Shown: positions 1 through 11,072 of the stretch, piece after piece
Layout: every line of letters starts with the position of its first letter
Numbering within the stretch: the first letter of the stretch is position 1
From: Imbricaverruca yamaguchii
Lineage: Eukaryota > Arthropoda > Thecostraca > Neoverrucidae
DNA: 64,000 nt
Assembly (NCBI GenBank): GCA_034440575.1
Contig: JAOTOL010000851.1
Span: forward strand, 83,033 to 147,032
Direction: 5' to 3'
Program-made: the position numbers and the translations under genes
The notes under the pieces: model-generated
What the model was told of the DNA's origin: nothing
The model's input: only the letters and a program-made list of their open reading frames with translations
Database searches by the model: none

Positions 1-761
1 GTGAAGCATCCCTATCACGAAATAACCATAGATGCGACAACTATCGCATTGTCAAATATAAAAGATGACTTGAATGATTAAAGCAGAGCGCTGAAAAGAA
101 ACTGATACGCGACTCTAAAGCTCGGTACGCACTTGGTAATTCTGAGCGACCATCATTCGGAAAGCGAACTGGTATTGAACGTCAGACAGAAGATAGACGT
201 CGAAAAACGAGTGGAAATACACCGGGGAAAACGCTGTTCTCCGAATGAAAACGTTCAGTTTACGCTTCCATGCGAATCAATTATGAGACCAATGAGGCCA
301 TTCTGACGCGACTGCCGCTGATTCAAGCTGGGTGGATATCCTGAATACTTGTACCAATGCAAGCTGAGATATATTGCGCGTTGTATTCCGGCATTTTTAC
401 TTTTAAGTTGTCGACAACTGATTTTCCTGTCAGAGGATCATGACAGATTAACATTTCCTCACGCTTCTGCTCATAGGTCTAACCCTGATCCACCGTTGCG
501 CCGTGGTTGGGCGACAGCCCTACAATTGAGACATGTGCAGGGGAGCACGCAACATCCATGCGATAATCAAGAAATGGCCGGATAATTGAAGATAATTTTC
601 ATACCAACCACCGCTTAAGTCCTGCGAGGCTTGATGAACTTCTGGACATAGTTGGATCAAGAAATAGAAGAGAAGAAACGCATCTGAGGGAACCTGTCCC
701 AGAGGAGGCTCGCCCCGTCATGACCATTAAGTAAGCAGATGGTGGTGCTGGGTGGATCATA

Positions 762-843
<82 letters not shown>

Positions 844-1292
844 TGGACAAATTTAATTAATATATTACTTCCTACCGTTGCATCTTCGTTGAACAAGCGT
901 GCTTTTTCAGTATCGATAAACACAAGCACAACACGAAATTGCATGCAATTCCGCTTTGGACTATTTTCCAGGGCTACCTCTCTACCACGTGGCCAGAGGG
1001 ATTCTTCGAAGATCTCGCGACCACTGAATCACACCAGCAGAACGTTAAATGCCGAATCGGCGCTGAAAGGATAAACTAAATCTATCTTTTGGACGCCAGA
1101 TAGACGTTCATTACGCGGCCGTGACGCGCCCCGGTGCAAACTGTGCGACCCTCCGATCGCGTTAAACGTTCGTAAAACGCAGTTACGACGGACGTCTGAA
1201 ATGCGTTCGATTACCATTTGAGGAAACGGTCTAAAACGATGCATAGACGCCCGGAAAGCGTCTAAGGCCATAGTGTGACCCGAGCTTCAGGC
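1..1292. other. Intron/flank of the ZDHHC5/8 gene, no coding sequence seen
   Basis: No convincing exon is visible on either strand. In particular, no minus-strand sequence encoding the DHHC-CPWV catalytic block occurs here, so that exon should lie beyond the left edge. The only clear structure is a TA dinucleotide run at 764-842. The two short minus-strand reading frames through it are poly-Ile/Tyr artefacts. Confidence 0.5.
764..842. repeat. (TA)n microsatellite
   Basis: An almost pure TA dinucleotide run of about 79 bases. Similar runs occur at 29343-29412 and 56609-56653. Confidence 0.97.
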
Positions 1293-1381
1293 GAGACAGC
1301 CCACTGGTCACGACCCTTAGGTGAGACAGCCCGCCGCTGGTGGGCTGTCTCACCTAAGAGTAGTGACCAGTGGGCTGTCTC
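1293..1381. repeat. Hairpin-forming inverted repeat beside ZDHHC5/8 exon 3
   Basis: Two 40-base arms, 1293-1332 and 1342-1381, are inverted copies with about two mismatches, separated by nine bases. Read on the minus strand, the arms contain GTGAGACAGCCCAC, which resembles the start of the ZDHHC intron (GTGAGCCAGCCCAC) at exon 3. Part of the hairpin therefore looks derived from a splice-donor region. It lies about 90 bases inside the intron that follows exon 3, so it should fold in the pre-mRNA. Confidence 0.85.
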
Positions 1382-1469
1382 GCCCCAGTCAAGTGACCAG
1401 TAGATTATCTAACGTACAGTGACCACTGAGCTGGGTCCACTCCACGCAGTGACCGGTGGGCTGGCTCAC

Positions 1470-1627
1470 CTCTATGCAGTGATTGCAGACGCTGCAGTGA
1501 CTGCAGCGGGGCGGGCGATAGAACTGGCAGGTGGCGCACCACTTCATTCGCACCGTGATGCCGCTGATCTCCACGTTTTTGTATAGCGGCAATCGGAAGT
1601 CGTCATCTCGGTCCTCGTCCGACGACG
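1470..1627 (-). CDS. ZDHHC8: ZDHHC5/8-type palmitoyltransferase, coding exon 3 (cysteine-rich domain)
   Basis: Third visible exon of a palmitoyltransferase that attaches palmitate to cysteines of membrane proteins. It encodes 52 codons plus a shared first codon. It carries an acidic linker (DEDRDDDF), the segment [18 protein letters not shown], and the first part of the zinc-binding cysteine-rich domain ([15 protein letters not shown], then SVCNHC). This wording is specific to the ZDHHC5/8 branch. The acceptor is CTAACAG before 1627 and the donor is GAG|GTGAGC after 1470. The exon starts in phase 1, which matches exon 2, and ends in phase 0. The DHHC catalytic motif normally follows at once, so it must be in the next exon, outside the window. 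The acceptor has a weak pyrimidine tract and directly abuts a 33-bp minisatellite, which stays open in the same frame. ZDHHC5 and ZDHHC8 cannot be separated here; arthropods usually have one ortholog of the pair. Confidence 0.93.
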
Positions 1628-1636
1628 CTGTTAGCC

Positions 1637-2420
1637 AACACATGGTCACGTGGCTACCGTCCGTGTCACAGCATATGGTCACGTGACTACCGTCCGTGTC
1701 ACAGCATATGGTCACGTGACTACCGTCCGTGTCACAGCACATGGTCACGTGGCTACCGTCCGTGTCACAGCATATGGTCACGTGACTACCGTCCGTGTCA
1801 CAGCACATGGTCACGTGGCTACCGCCCATCTCACAACACATGGTCACGTGGCTACCGCCCATCTCACAGCACATGGTCACGTGGCTACCGCCCATCTCAC
1901 AGCACATGGTCACGTGGCTACCGTCCGTGTCACAGCACAGTCACGTGGTCACCGTCGGTGTCACAGCACAGTCACGTGGTCACAGTCAGTGTCACAGCAC
2001 ATGGCCACGTGGCTGCCATCTGTGTCACATCACACAAGTAACGTGGCTACCATCTGTGTCACTGTGCATAGTCATGTGGTTTCTGCAAGTGCCACAGCAC
2101 ATAGTCATATGGTTTCCGCGAGTGGCACAGCACATAGTACCGTGGCTATCGGCCATGTCACAGCTTATAGTCACAAAGTTGCCACCAGTGTCACACCACA
2201 TAGCGACGTGGCCACCATAGGTGCCACAGGACTGCAGTCATGCAGCTGATGTCACACGACTATATAGCCACATGGTGACCAGGAGTGTGGTGGCACAACA
2301 TAATCATGTGGTCATCACTGGCATCATTGTGCAGTCGCATGATCATCACAGGCGTCACAGCATAGTCACATGGTCATCACCAGCATTACAGCACAATCAT
2401 GTGGGGCCTGCACCGTCCGT
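1637..2420. repeat. 33-bp minisatellite with an E-box in most units
   Basis: Tandem units of about 33 bases, consensus around GGTCACGTGGCTACC followed by a TCACAG-type half, are regular to about 2010 and degenerate to about 2420. About a dozen units contain the palindrome CACGTG. The array sits in intron 2 of the ZDHHC5/8 gene, about ten bases upstream of the exon 3 acceptor. Because 33 is a multiple of three, long open frames cross it on both strands; the minus-strand one runs in frame into exon 3. These are not independent genes. Confidence 0.93.
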
Positions 2421-2451
2421 GTCAAAACACAAGACAAATCTATTTTCTATC

Positions 2452-2491
2452 AAAAAAAAAAAAAAATAAAAAAAAAAAAAAAAAAAAAAAA
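2452..2491. repeat. Poly(A) run
   Basis: About 40 bases of nearly pure A, broken by one T. It may be the tail of an unrecognised retroposon. On the ZDHHC sense strand it reads as poly(T). Confidence 0.9.
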
Positions 2492-3038
2492 ACACTGTCA
2501 TGTATTCATCAGCGAAAATGAGCGCACAGGCTTCACCCCCAGGTGCCAAAGACCACCTGGGCCAAAAGCACAGGCACCTGCCCAGGCTCCGTGTCAGGCA
2601 GTGGCTGGCATCTGTGGCTGTGCTTCATATGCTGTCTGGCCTCACCGAACTAATCGAAATAAAATTAGAGAAAAGCAATAGCAATAGTAGCCTTGTTATC
2701 AGCAGTGGACGGACGTGGCGCCTATGCAACAATCACTTGAGTGGAACTCGCCATGACATGTTGCACACGCCTTGGTAGCAACGTCAGAACAGCCAGCAGA
2801 GTGCAACCTAATCACCAGCTTGTTGCAGGGAAAATATTGCAAGTGATGAAGTTGACATTTTGTTCTATTCACATAACACTGTGTGTCCAGTGAACTGTAG
2901 ACTGTCCGTGGAGTATTTTCGTATCGCTCTGAGGCAGCTCGTGTGATCAGGTCCGCAGCTTCTTTCGACCTTGAACATGAGTCAAACTAAAGCATTTCAT
3001 GATGAGAGAAACTCTGAAAAAGATCTGATATAGCTTAC

Positions 3039-3169
3039 CTCTGGGGATTATCCCTGGATTCATAAAAGTTGCCAATGAGAAATTGGCTATCACAAATAAT
3101 GCAATAATACCCTGGCAGAGTGGCACTAGAAAACCCCATGGCTGAAGCTTGAAAAATAGCCATTGACAT
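3039..3169 (-). CDS. ZDHHC8: ZDHHC5/8-type palmitoyltransferase, coding exon 2 (second membrane segment)
   Basis: This 131-base exon was found from splice sites and translation; its frame is too short to be obvious. It encodes 43 codons between a pyrimidine-rich acceptor (TCTCTTTTCAG) and the donor AGAG|GTAAGC. The product reads QWLFFKLQPWGF, then a hydrophobic segment (GIIALFVIANFSLATFM), then NPGIIPR. The pattern FVxANFxxATFMDPGxxPR marks the second transmembrane helix and following DPG motif of ZDHHC5/8. The exon enters in phase 2 and leaves in phase 1, matching exons 1 and 3. Oddity: the conserved DPG motif reads NPG (codon AAT). A GAT-to-AAT change would explain it, but it could be polymorphism, error or real divergence. 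Confidence 0.93.
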
Positions 3170-4204
3170 CTGAAAAGAGAGAAACATGTGTCAATAAAGG
3201 AATGAATGTATTTTTAACAGAATATAACAGAAAAAGTAACTTGTAGCAATAATTTTGCAGCATGATATGCTAATCATCTACACCTAAAAGTTAGACCTAT
3301 GCATGAGGCAGTAAATAAAGAAGAGATAACCATAGCTGACATAGGTAAGTATATCAACACCTGCAAGCATGTAAAGATGCACATGCACCTGAATATATAC
3401 ATGCACCTAAGCATACACATGCACATGAGCTTATGTATGTAATTGCACAAGCACTTTCAATATATGCATACATATATACCTATATTTCCTACAAAATAAC
3501 TGCATTCTATGCATTCATAAGCATCTTGTTCTTTCTCACCCTTAATAGCATGTCTTTTAATGTTCTGTGAGACATCATAACAGATGATCCAGCAGTTCAA
3601 TAGGTCATCCAAGATCTTACACATTTCGTCAGTCTCTACTAGCAACTTATAAGGGAAGTGCTCATTCATGCATCAAACAGATACACAGGGTATATGGATG
3701 AGCTATATACTAATACTTCAACCATGTCTAAGTCTGCAATATTCCAAATTGAATCAATTGGTTATGGTTATTAACATGCACATGCTTGCATACACATGCC
3801 ATTGGCTTGGGTATGTGGTAACAACAAACCATTTACAGATAACAATTCACACTAGTTTAGCAATCTGATGGCATAGACTAGCTAAAGCCCATTCCACCTT
3901 CCAGTTTGAACTCCAATGTTGCAAAGATACAGAATTGATGGAAAAAATGTTGCATAAAAAGTAGTGTGTATTGCTAGGGTCAATTTTATGCTGCTCTGAT
4001 ATCACTCGTGGTTGATGTTTTGCACTTCTTCATCACAGTAAAACATGTCCTGTGCATTCAATGCCAAACAAAGGTTATTGTCACACTACCTGAAACTTTT
4101 CCCATAACCTCCCATTATTGGTATTTTCCCACCATGTGCAAACTGCACATAAGTGGTTACAAATACTTGTGAACTTAATTAGTACTTTGGCACATAATAG
4201 CTGG

Positions 4205-4375
4205 AGGGGGACGAGTAGTCTAGAGGTAAGTTGCTCATCTAACAATCAAAAGGTTGTGGTTTCGAGTCTCACCTGTCGCTACTCTTCGCCCGCGACCAAT
4301 CGGCGTGAGAGATTGGCGACGCTACATGACTCAACGGTCGACGTGTCGTATAAACCAATAACCAACCAACATAAC
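4205..4375 (+). mobile_element. tRNA-derived SINE, family A
   Basis: The head has an A-box-like TAGTCTAGAGGTAAG and a B-box-like GGTTTCGAGTC, the pol III promoter layout of tRNA genes. It is followed by a body module with CGACCAATCGGCGTGA and ATTGGCGACG. The same body occurs at 57227-57403 and 45785-45900 on the minus strand, which defines the family. It ends in a short AACCAATAACCAACC-type tail. It is not a functional tRNA gene: the cloverleaf is poor and the body is fused to it. Confidence 0.82.
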
Positions 4376-4659
4376 AGCTGGACACTATAATATGGATTAC
4401 ATTTCCCTATGCCTAAGCATATTTCTAAGGAGATCAAATGTATGTTTAGACACACCTTTAATTCAATAGCAATCCTGGTGATACAAATGTCAATGTTGGT
4501 TGACTGCAATGGAAAGCATGCCTTTGCCCCATGTCCTTTTACAAGCTATAATCTGCTCCAGTCTGCAAACCACTGCAATAATGTAAAAATGTTGCACTTG
4601 GCTAACAAATGCCATGTTAAAATGCACATGTGACATTTTGTTGGATGGGTCTGGTTGCC

Positions 4660-4735
4660 CATGATAAGTTGGTGTTTTGATTATTTGGACTTGGGGGCAC
4701 ATCAACTGCTACTGGTTATGTAGCACTCAAACACA
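4660..4735 (+). mobile_element. SINE family C tail fragment
   Basis: Contains TTTGGACTTGGGGGCACATC, then AACTGC and TGGTTATGTAGCAC. This module recurs near 27062, 29850, 47215, 51080, 52625 and 58495. The copy at 58425 carries a tRNA-like head, so these are probably truncated SINEs. Confidence 0.6.
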
Positions 4736-5319
4736 TCAAATAAACACTGAGAGTGCTATTCTGCAAAAGCATGCATTAGCACCAACAAACACTGGGTAAA
4801 AATGAAAAAAGAAAAATGATGTGATGTGTTGTGTTCAGATGAGAACTGCACACAATATTATTAATATTTCTATACTATGCAGGCCTGAATGTGCTCAGGA
4901 CTTTTTTCCATGTGTTCAGCACATGGTTGGAAAAATGTGCTGTTCATGGACTGTTGGCATCCAGGACATTATACTCCTCATAAAATCATCATGCATTTTT
5001 TTCTTTATTTAGAGGTCAAAAGGTTGCATTCAACAATGAGCTGTTTGGTAAAAAAGTGATCAAGATTAACTGGAAAGTACAACCTCATAATCAGATGACA
5101 GATTTGAGGATAAATTTGCTCTACATATTTCATTGTCTGAAGATTTTCCTCTCCATGCTCAGGATTGCAAAGTACAAATCCAAAGTGGTTCCACATGGAG
5201 CAAATGTTTGTTGTTCTTTTTTAGTGCTCTTCATTTACTAAATTAAATTAGGTAAAAGGCTTTGTGTTTGCATAGGCATGTTGTCAATGATGTAATTGGA
5301 AAATAGCTGGTGCATGGAT

Positions 5320-5460
5320 AAATGTTTATGCTTGCCAAAGAGCACCACTTGGAACATTCCCCAATCCTGCGGCCCACTGGCGAAACAGTGTGGGTGGTGC
5401 CATTAGCCATGAATGTGCAGAAAGTGTGTCGTGAACCACTCAATAAACAAACAACAAACA
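5320..5460 (+). mobile_element. SINE family B fragment (head missing)
   Basis: Shares GCCCACTGGCGAAACAGTG and the following GGG-GG-GCCAT block with the minus-strand element at 49125-49305, which has a tRNA-like head. Only the body and an AAACAAACAACAAAC tail are present here. Confidence 0.65.
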
Positions 5461-5631
5461 ATGCTTGGCAAAGAGGATGCCATTCACATGGCCCTCTTCA
5501 CTGGTGACCTGTGATCAACACCATTCCATTTAAGCTTGAAAAACCATACTTATCTTCTGAATGCATGTTACAGGCTGTATATTCACCCAATGTCATTCCA
5601 TTGTTTTACAATACATGATGTAATACAGAGA

Positions 5632-5847
5632 AGTATATTATAGCTTGCCTACATACAAACCCCACTATAGTGGTTGTAATTTTACAACACACTCAGCAGC
5701 TGAGGCCATATGGTGTTGCCTGCCTTTCACACAACACTTCCTGCCATGGTGAGAGGCAGGCAACATCATATGGTCTCAGCTGCTGAGTGTGTTATAAAGT
5801 CAGAACCACCACCATGGGGTTTGTATGTGGGTGAACTATAATATACT
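5632..5847. mobile_element. Foldback element (MITE-like near-palindrome)
   Basis: About 216 bases that are nearly one inverted repeat. The left end AGTATATTATAG is mirrored by CTATAATATACT at the right, and CAAACCCCA, CTCAGCAGCTGAG and GCAGGCAAC segments have inverted partners. The central loop is about 20 bases. It has no coding capacity. It lies in ZDHHC5/8 intron 1, so the pre-mRNA should form a long double-stranded hairpin there. Confidence 0.85.
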
Positions 5848-8118
5848 TGTTTGTATAATTGTGGCTGGAATGGTTAGAGAGAACGCGAAACATAGTGTGC
5901 CACATTTATCTCAGTTCATGTCTGCCAAATGTGTTTACCACTCAAAACAGCCTCTTCTGCCAAATGCAGAGTAAATTTGCAGTCTTAGGTAATTTTTTAA
6001 TTCTTGGTATTTCTTTTTTCCAAACAATGCTTATAAACATGGTTAGTACACCATGTATGCCACTTATTCCTCTGCAATAGTATCCTTTTCAGTTGGCAGG
6101 CAAAATAACACCAAAAAGGGCAGGGAGTTAGGTAAGATAGCATACATCATGCTCAAAATAAAGAAAGAAAAATGCAAGAAAATGAATTCTTTAGAAAATA
6201 AAAATTGCCAAAGAAGGTGTATAAAATTTAAACTGAAATGCCTAACATGACCTAGTTAAACATGTTTTTTTTAAGAAAAAAAAGCAAATGTTAGAATATA
6301 ATGGATTTCCACCACCAAGGAAAAGCCTAAAAATAAGTTGTCTTCAAAAATAGGTCATGATAGATTGAGTTTGTTTTTTTCCATAAAAAATTGATAACTT
6401 TGTTTCTTGAAACTTTAATTTTTAAGGAATTTGTTTTCTTGCATGGAAATCTAGGCTAGACTATGTGACATTTTAACCATTATTTTGAACATATTGTGCA
6501 ACTCAGACAATTTTATGGTGTTACTTTGCCTTCCAACTGAAAAGCATGCATTTTCAGAGGAAATGAGAGGTAGCATCATGTTGACCACATTCATCAACAT
6601 TCAATTGAATGGAAATTTAAATAATTAAAAAAATGTCTTAGACTGCAAATTTACCAAATTCAGCTGCATTCCAATGTGGTTCTAAACAACAAGGCGGAAA
6701 GTGTTTGCAGTTGTTTGTGCTTAACACATATCATATGTGTACATCAATGGATCTTTATATCAATTTGATGTGAAAGATGTGCTATGTAGAAAAGGTGTTT
6801 GTATATACTTTCTCTTTATTTTCTTTCATGTTTTTCATATATTTGGTGCATGTACTCCATATTCCTGGTGCAGATCTGTGTTCTCCATGTGTGTTTTTAT
6901 GCAGATTGATTAATGGCTGGTGAGCATTGTTGAGCAGTTTGACATACTTTGGAGTCTGGCTTCACATCAACAAGATCTGGTAAAAAAGTATCATACTTTG
7001 TGGTCTGGACCTAAACTAACCTGATCTGTTTTTTCTTAAAGCAAAAATTTATCAAAACATTTTTTTTAATTGTTATCACTTAAAATAAATGGCTAACCTT
7101 GCCTAATTCAACCTAGTCAAGCTTAATCCATTTGTTTGCTTTAGGGAGGAAATATGTGTGCAAAACTTGGTACCAACTTTAAAGTGAACTAATACTAAAA
7201 AATATCCTTGTGGAGATAAATGCCTGAAAAAGCACTTCAATCTCATCCCACCAGAACAGACACATGCTTAGTATGTAGGTAGGTAGGTAGGTAAGTACCT
7301 TTCTACCTGCCTGCCTAGGGGAAGAAGGGGTTTTGAACACTTCAAGACAATACAAGACATCATGCAACAAACAGCTTTACTGTTGATTTTGTATGGCTCA
7401 ACCAGTAATTGTGGACAGTAATACTGGACCAGTAAACCAGTAATACTGGACACACAAATGAGCAAGCTATCCATTTCCAAACAGTTCCTTTCAATAAAAA
7501 TTGTGCAACGACTTGCAGAGCAATTACAAAACAATTATTTTGTGGTGGTGTGCCATATTCTGAACATGAAATGTGGTTCTGCATGATTACTTTACTGTAG
7601 CTGTTGTGGTACAATATATTAGAAGCTGCTAAAAAATATTAGTGTAATCACAAAAAGAAATATTGTAGGTCACTTCCTTATGGCTTTCTTAAGCTGATTG
7701 CTAAGGCATGCCTAAAGTGGCACCCACAATGCTAGCTGCATGCACCAAGAATTTATATGACAACACAATCAGACACTTGTATTGAAGTAGAGAAAGGGCC
7801 ACCATTTATGAACACAGCCATCTGTATGTTATTTACCCTCTGAAAATCAAGCAGGATATGTCCAAAGTTAGGTGTTCTGGAAACGGAACGTGTTCAGATA
7901 CCCGTCCCATACCTCAACCTACCTATCCACCTGCTTACCTACATCTCATGCATCTCAGTGAATGTCTGGTAAAAAACGTACTGCCTAAAAACCTATGTAC
8001 AGTCACGTACAACTACGGAAGAAAACAAAACTATTGCCTTATAATTAATCGTTGTAGGGTTTACCGTAAATGAAGATACAATTTCAATTCGGAGACCAAA
8101 AATTGATGAGATACTTAC

Positions 8119-8210
8119 GGGAAGTAGAAATAGAGACCCGTGCACCCCAGCAACATGATCCATGCGCAAGTAGCCGGAATAAACTTTGTTGAGAGTTTGC
8201 ATCTCGGCAT
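8119..8210 (-). CDS. ZDHHC8: ZDHHC5/8-type palmitoyltransferase, coding exon 1 with start codon
   Basis: First coding exon of the minus-strand palmitoyltransferase gene. The ATG at 8210 opens a frame reading MPRCKLSTKFIPATCAW, then a hydrophobic run (IMLLGCTGLYFYF), ending at the donor CC|GTAAGT. The IPAxxAW block before the first transmembrane helix is typical of the ZDHHC5/8 N-terminus. Thirty codons plus two bases end in phase 2; exon 2 supplies the base that completes proline, followed by CysGln. The three exons together give about 126 residues: two membrane segments, the DPG-type motif and the start of the cysteine-rich domain. The enzyme would sit in plasma or endosomal membrane. A competing frame also starts with ATG at 8202 but has no family similarity. 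A YY1-like ATGGCCGC lies about 80 bases upstream and may belong to the promoter; this is weak. Confidence 0.9.
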
Positions 8211-9003
8211 TGTTGGCAGTACTCTCGTCTATTATGGAACTACAACCAAAACCAGACTATCACCAACGCCCGCACGCACAGGCGCAATCATGGCCGCAGA
8301 ACTGAATTCAGACACGACTTTAGAAATACACTAATTTAGATATGGGATTGAATAATCTGGCAGCTTCTGACGGAACAAGTTTCTTTGAAAGACGTCATTC
8401 GGCTTGAACATTTTCCCTTATCTTTCACCCCGTGCGTTTTTCATGTTTTCCACTTCGATGTTTTCGTTCAACAAATATGCTGTGATAATTCAATGAATCT
8501 AAAAATATGCTGACAATATACATTTCAACAACGTGTTTGATCGCCGTTGACGCAAAAACACCTGGATATGAATGCAGCCAAGCCATTTTTGAAACAAAAA
8601 ACGCAGTTTAGCCGACGGTTCACCTTTCGTGAGATCATTATCTGTGTGCCTTTTGTTACTGCACTTTGACGCATTGAATTTCACCGTCGACTGCATTTTG
8701 AACAGCGTTATGCTTTACGCCCGAGGCTGCAGAAGAATTCAATACGTTGCAACACCGGATTATATTTTCTAAGATAGCATTAACAAAATTATGATTTCTC
8801 CTCAATTAAAATTCCGATTCCGAATGATGAAGTTGGTTCAAAGTTTAAAGTCATGAACGCAACGTTGTGACGTATGTACTGTCAGGGCGAAAACTATTCT
8901 GAAATCGCAACTAAATGTTGAAATTGATCAAAATCAAAGCAAAAGAAACATAATACTCCCTGAACACAAAAAATTGCACTGAAGAAATATTTATCTTGAT
9001 CTA
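8211..9003. other. Upstream flank of ZDHHC5/8
   Basis: No gene is seen. It should contain the promoter and 5' untranslated part of the minus-strand ZDHHC5/8 gene. No TATA box is evident. The first 100 bases are moderately CpG-rich, then the sequence becomes AT-rich. Confidence 0.4.
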
Positions 9004-10350
9004 GTACCCGATGAGCCAATACACAGCCCACACATGTGGCTTGTGCAAACTAAATGTTGGTCTGGGCTCTGCCCGATGCTCCCAGTGCGAGCAGTGGTTG
9101 TATGGCCGCTGTGCCATATTGAGACGGAGAGACCTGCGGAAGACTGCGGTGGTCAACATCAACTGACGATGCGACAGCTGTCGTAGTCCTGCCGCACAGT
9201 CCTGCAACCAGCGGCAGCTTGCACCAGCGCCAGCAGTCATGCAGCAATGGCGACCGGCAGCCTGCCTCAGCACTTGAACAAATGCGAGATGTCAACGACG
9301 GTCTCAAGCACAGCGGATTGACGAACAGCTTAAACCGCGGCTATACGACGCGCCAGCAAAGACAATGATAGGCGGCAGCGGACAGCACGACCACCACCCA
9401 TGACAACGAGACCTCAGTCGGTTGCACGGTTCATGCATCAGCCAGAGTTTGCGGAAAGTCGCGACCACGTGCAACTCCTGTAACCAGCGCTGGTATACCT
9501 CCTGTGCCAGACTTGCATTCGCCCAGGCGCGTGGCTTGCACGTGTGGCACTGCCAAGTGTGCCTTGGTCGCAAAGGTGCGTTACCTCTCCATCTATCCAA
9601 CCGTCTGAAGTCCCGGCATGCGGTATTTCCTCGAGCTTGGCCAGGCTCCGATGGAGCACGAAGGAAATCGCCCCAGTTTCCAAGGCAGCTCGCTCATTAG
9701 TCGCCGACTCGCTATCCAATCGGCTGAACGAGGCTCTGAACGACCCAACCATACAATCACGGTGGATGTTCCTATCCTTCGCTTTCACTACGATGCGTGC
9801 CCCGGGCGCCGCAACGAGCGAGGACCCCACCTCACCGCTGCCTCACACATAAGACGATAGATCGCTTAGATGGACAGCGTGTACTCGCAGCCAGCACACG
9901 GACAGCGGAATGCTGCCATTCCGCGCATAGCAACTACAGTCTCGATCGCACACCGAGTGCGCACTAAGTGTGCAAATGGAGACATTCACGCGGTCCTTCG
10001 CATCCTAACATCCCATGACACCTTCGCAGAGCCGAAATATGAGGTTATCACTGCCTTACGCTGCAAACACCCGCCAGCGCCGGACGACGAGGAGCTCCCT
10101 CCACCGCCCACTTCCTCTGATCCGCCACCGTTAACCGTCACGAAAGAGCAGGTACAAGACGCCACCTGCACCTTGCCACCGTGCTCGTCGGCCGGCTTCG
10201 ACAGAATACGGCGGGGCCGGAAGATTTTCACCGAGGCGACGGCAATCGGCCAGGTTGGCTTACGCTGTTCCCATGCAGTGGAGGCATTGGACGCTACTTG
10301 TGTAGATACCTTCACCGATACAGTACTGGTGTAATCGGCGCAAGAGCCCT
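9004..10350 (+). pseudogene. Decayed non-LTR retrotransposon (PHD-like fingers, start of RT region)
   Basis: A GC-rich patch with pieces of one plus-strand coding region in shifting frames. Around 9030-9170 the translation reads CGLCKLNVG...CSQCEQWLYGRC, and around 9450-9570 CNSCNQRWYTSCARLAF...CQVCLG. Both resemble PHD-type zinc fingers found in ORFs of some non-LTR elements. From 9930 a frame reads KCANGDIHAVLRILTS, then KHPPAPDDEELPPPPTSS and DPPPLTVTKEQVQ, and SSAGFDRIR. That order matches the region just before the RT core in several invertebrate non-LTR elements, where the last part is usually SAxGxDGIRP. Stops and frameshifts separate the pieces, and the RT core is absent. The clade is uncertain. 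Confidence 0.6.
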
Positions 10351-10973
10351 GGTTCCCGGCTCGTGCGGCAGAAGCCCGCAAGCGTCGCCACTGCGCCGAC
10401 CTCTGCTCGTGGTACAGGTCCGAGCCCTGAGCCGTTGAGACAACCGGCGTTCTATGACCTGCCGCCGTCTCAGAATTTGCGCGAGATCTCGGGTGGTACA
10501 TACCGGCCCGCACTGGTGAGGCCTTGAAGCAGCATTGCTGCGGCAACGCACTTCTGCCGCAATTTCGCGTGGCAACGCGGCTTCTGTACTCGCCACAGCC
10601 CGGCCCACAGATAGATTTTCAGCTGGCCGCATGGTTGCAACACTTTCCCATAGTTGCACAGCATTTTCCCAACCCTGAAAAGTTATTGCTTTGTTCATCC
10701 CATGTGCCCAACTAATCCTTGCACTACAATTGTAGGTGCGCAATTATGGGGTATCATGAAACACATTTGAGTGAGATGTAGTACATTTGCATGGTGTTTT
10801 CCGAAATATTTAATAGTACACTAGGATATATTTATATGATTGATTATTATACTATGTGATTATTGGGGTGCAAAATACATGAAGATAATGGAAAACCCAC
10901 CATCGATGCGACTCACGCTCCATGATACCCCATGCTAAAAGTCTCAATTATTCGGGGACAGAGCCAACCCTGA

Positions 10974-11021
10974 GGGAGCATTTATCCATAAGAAGTATAC
11001 TTCTTAGGGATAAATGCTCCC
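10974..11021. repeat. 48-bp near-perfect palindrome
   Basis: GGGAGCATTTATCC...AAGAAGTA is mirrored with a single mismatch by TACTTCTTAGGGATAAATGC and TCCC. It lies 51 bases outside the left end of the DNA transposon at 11073. It could be a small foldback repeat; no protein context suggests a terminator role. Confidence 0.85.
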
Positions 11022-11072
11022 TATTAATGATCCCTATAAATTATAAATAAATGCTGATAAATGATATATGTA

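Larger units (their letters stand above)
3170..8118. other. ZDHHC5/8 intron 1
   Basis: An intron of about 4.95 kb, AT-rich, with no further exon seen. It contains a tRNA-derived SINE (4205-4375), SINE tail fragments (4660-4735, 5320-5460), a long foldback element (5632-5847) and short GTAG/CCTA runs near 7275 and 7905. Confidence 0.75.

Noticed and set aside
1650..2249. Plus-strand His/Val/Thr-rich frame of 199 codons
   Set aside because: It is a translation of the 33-bp intronic minisatellite, antisense to the ZDHHC5/8 gene.
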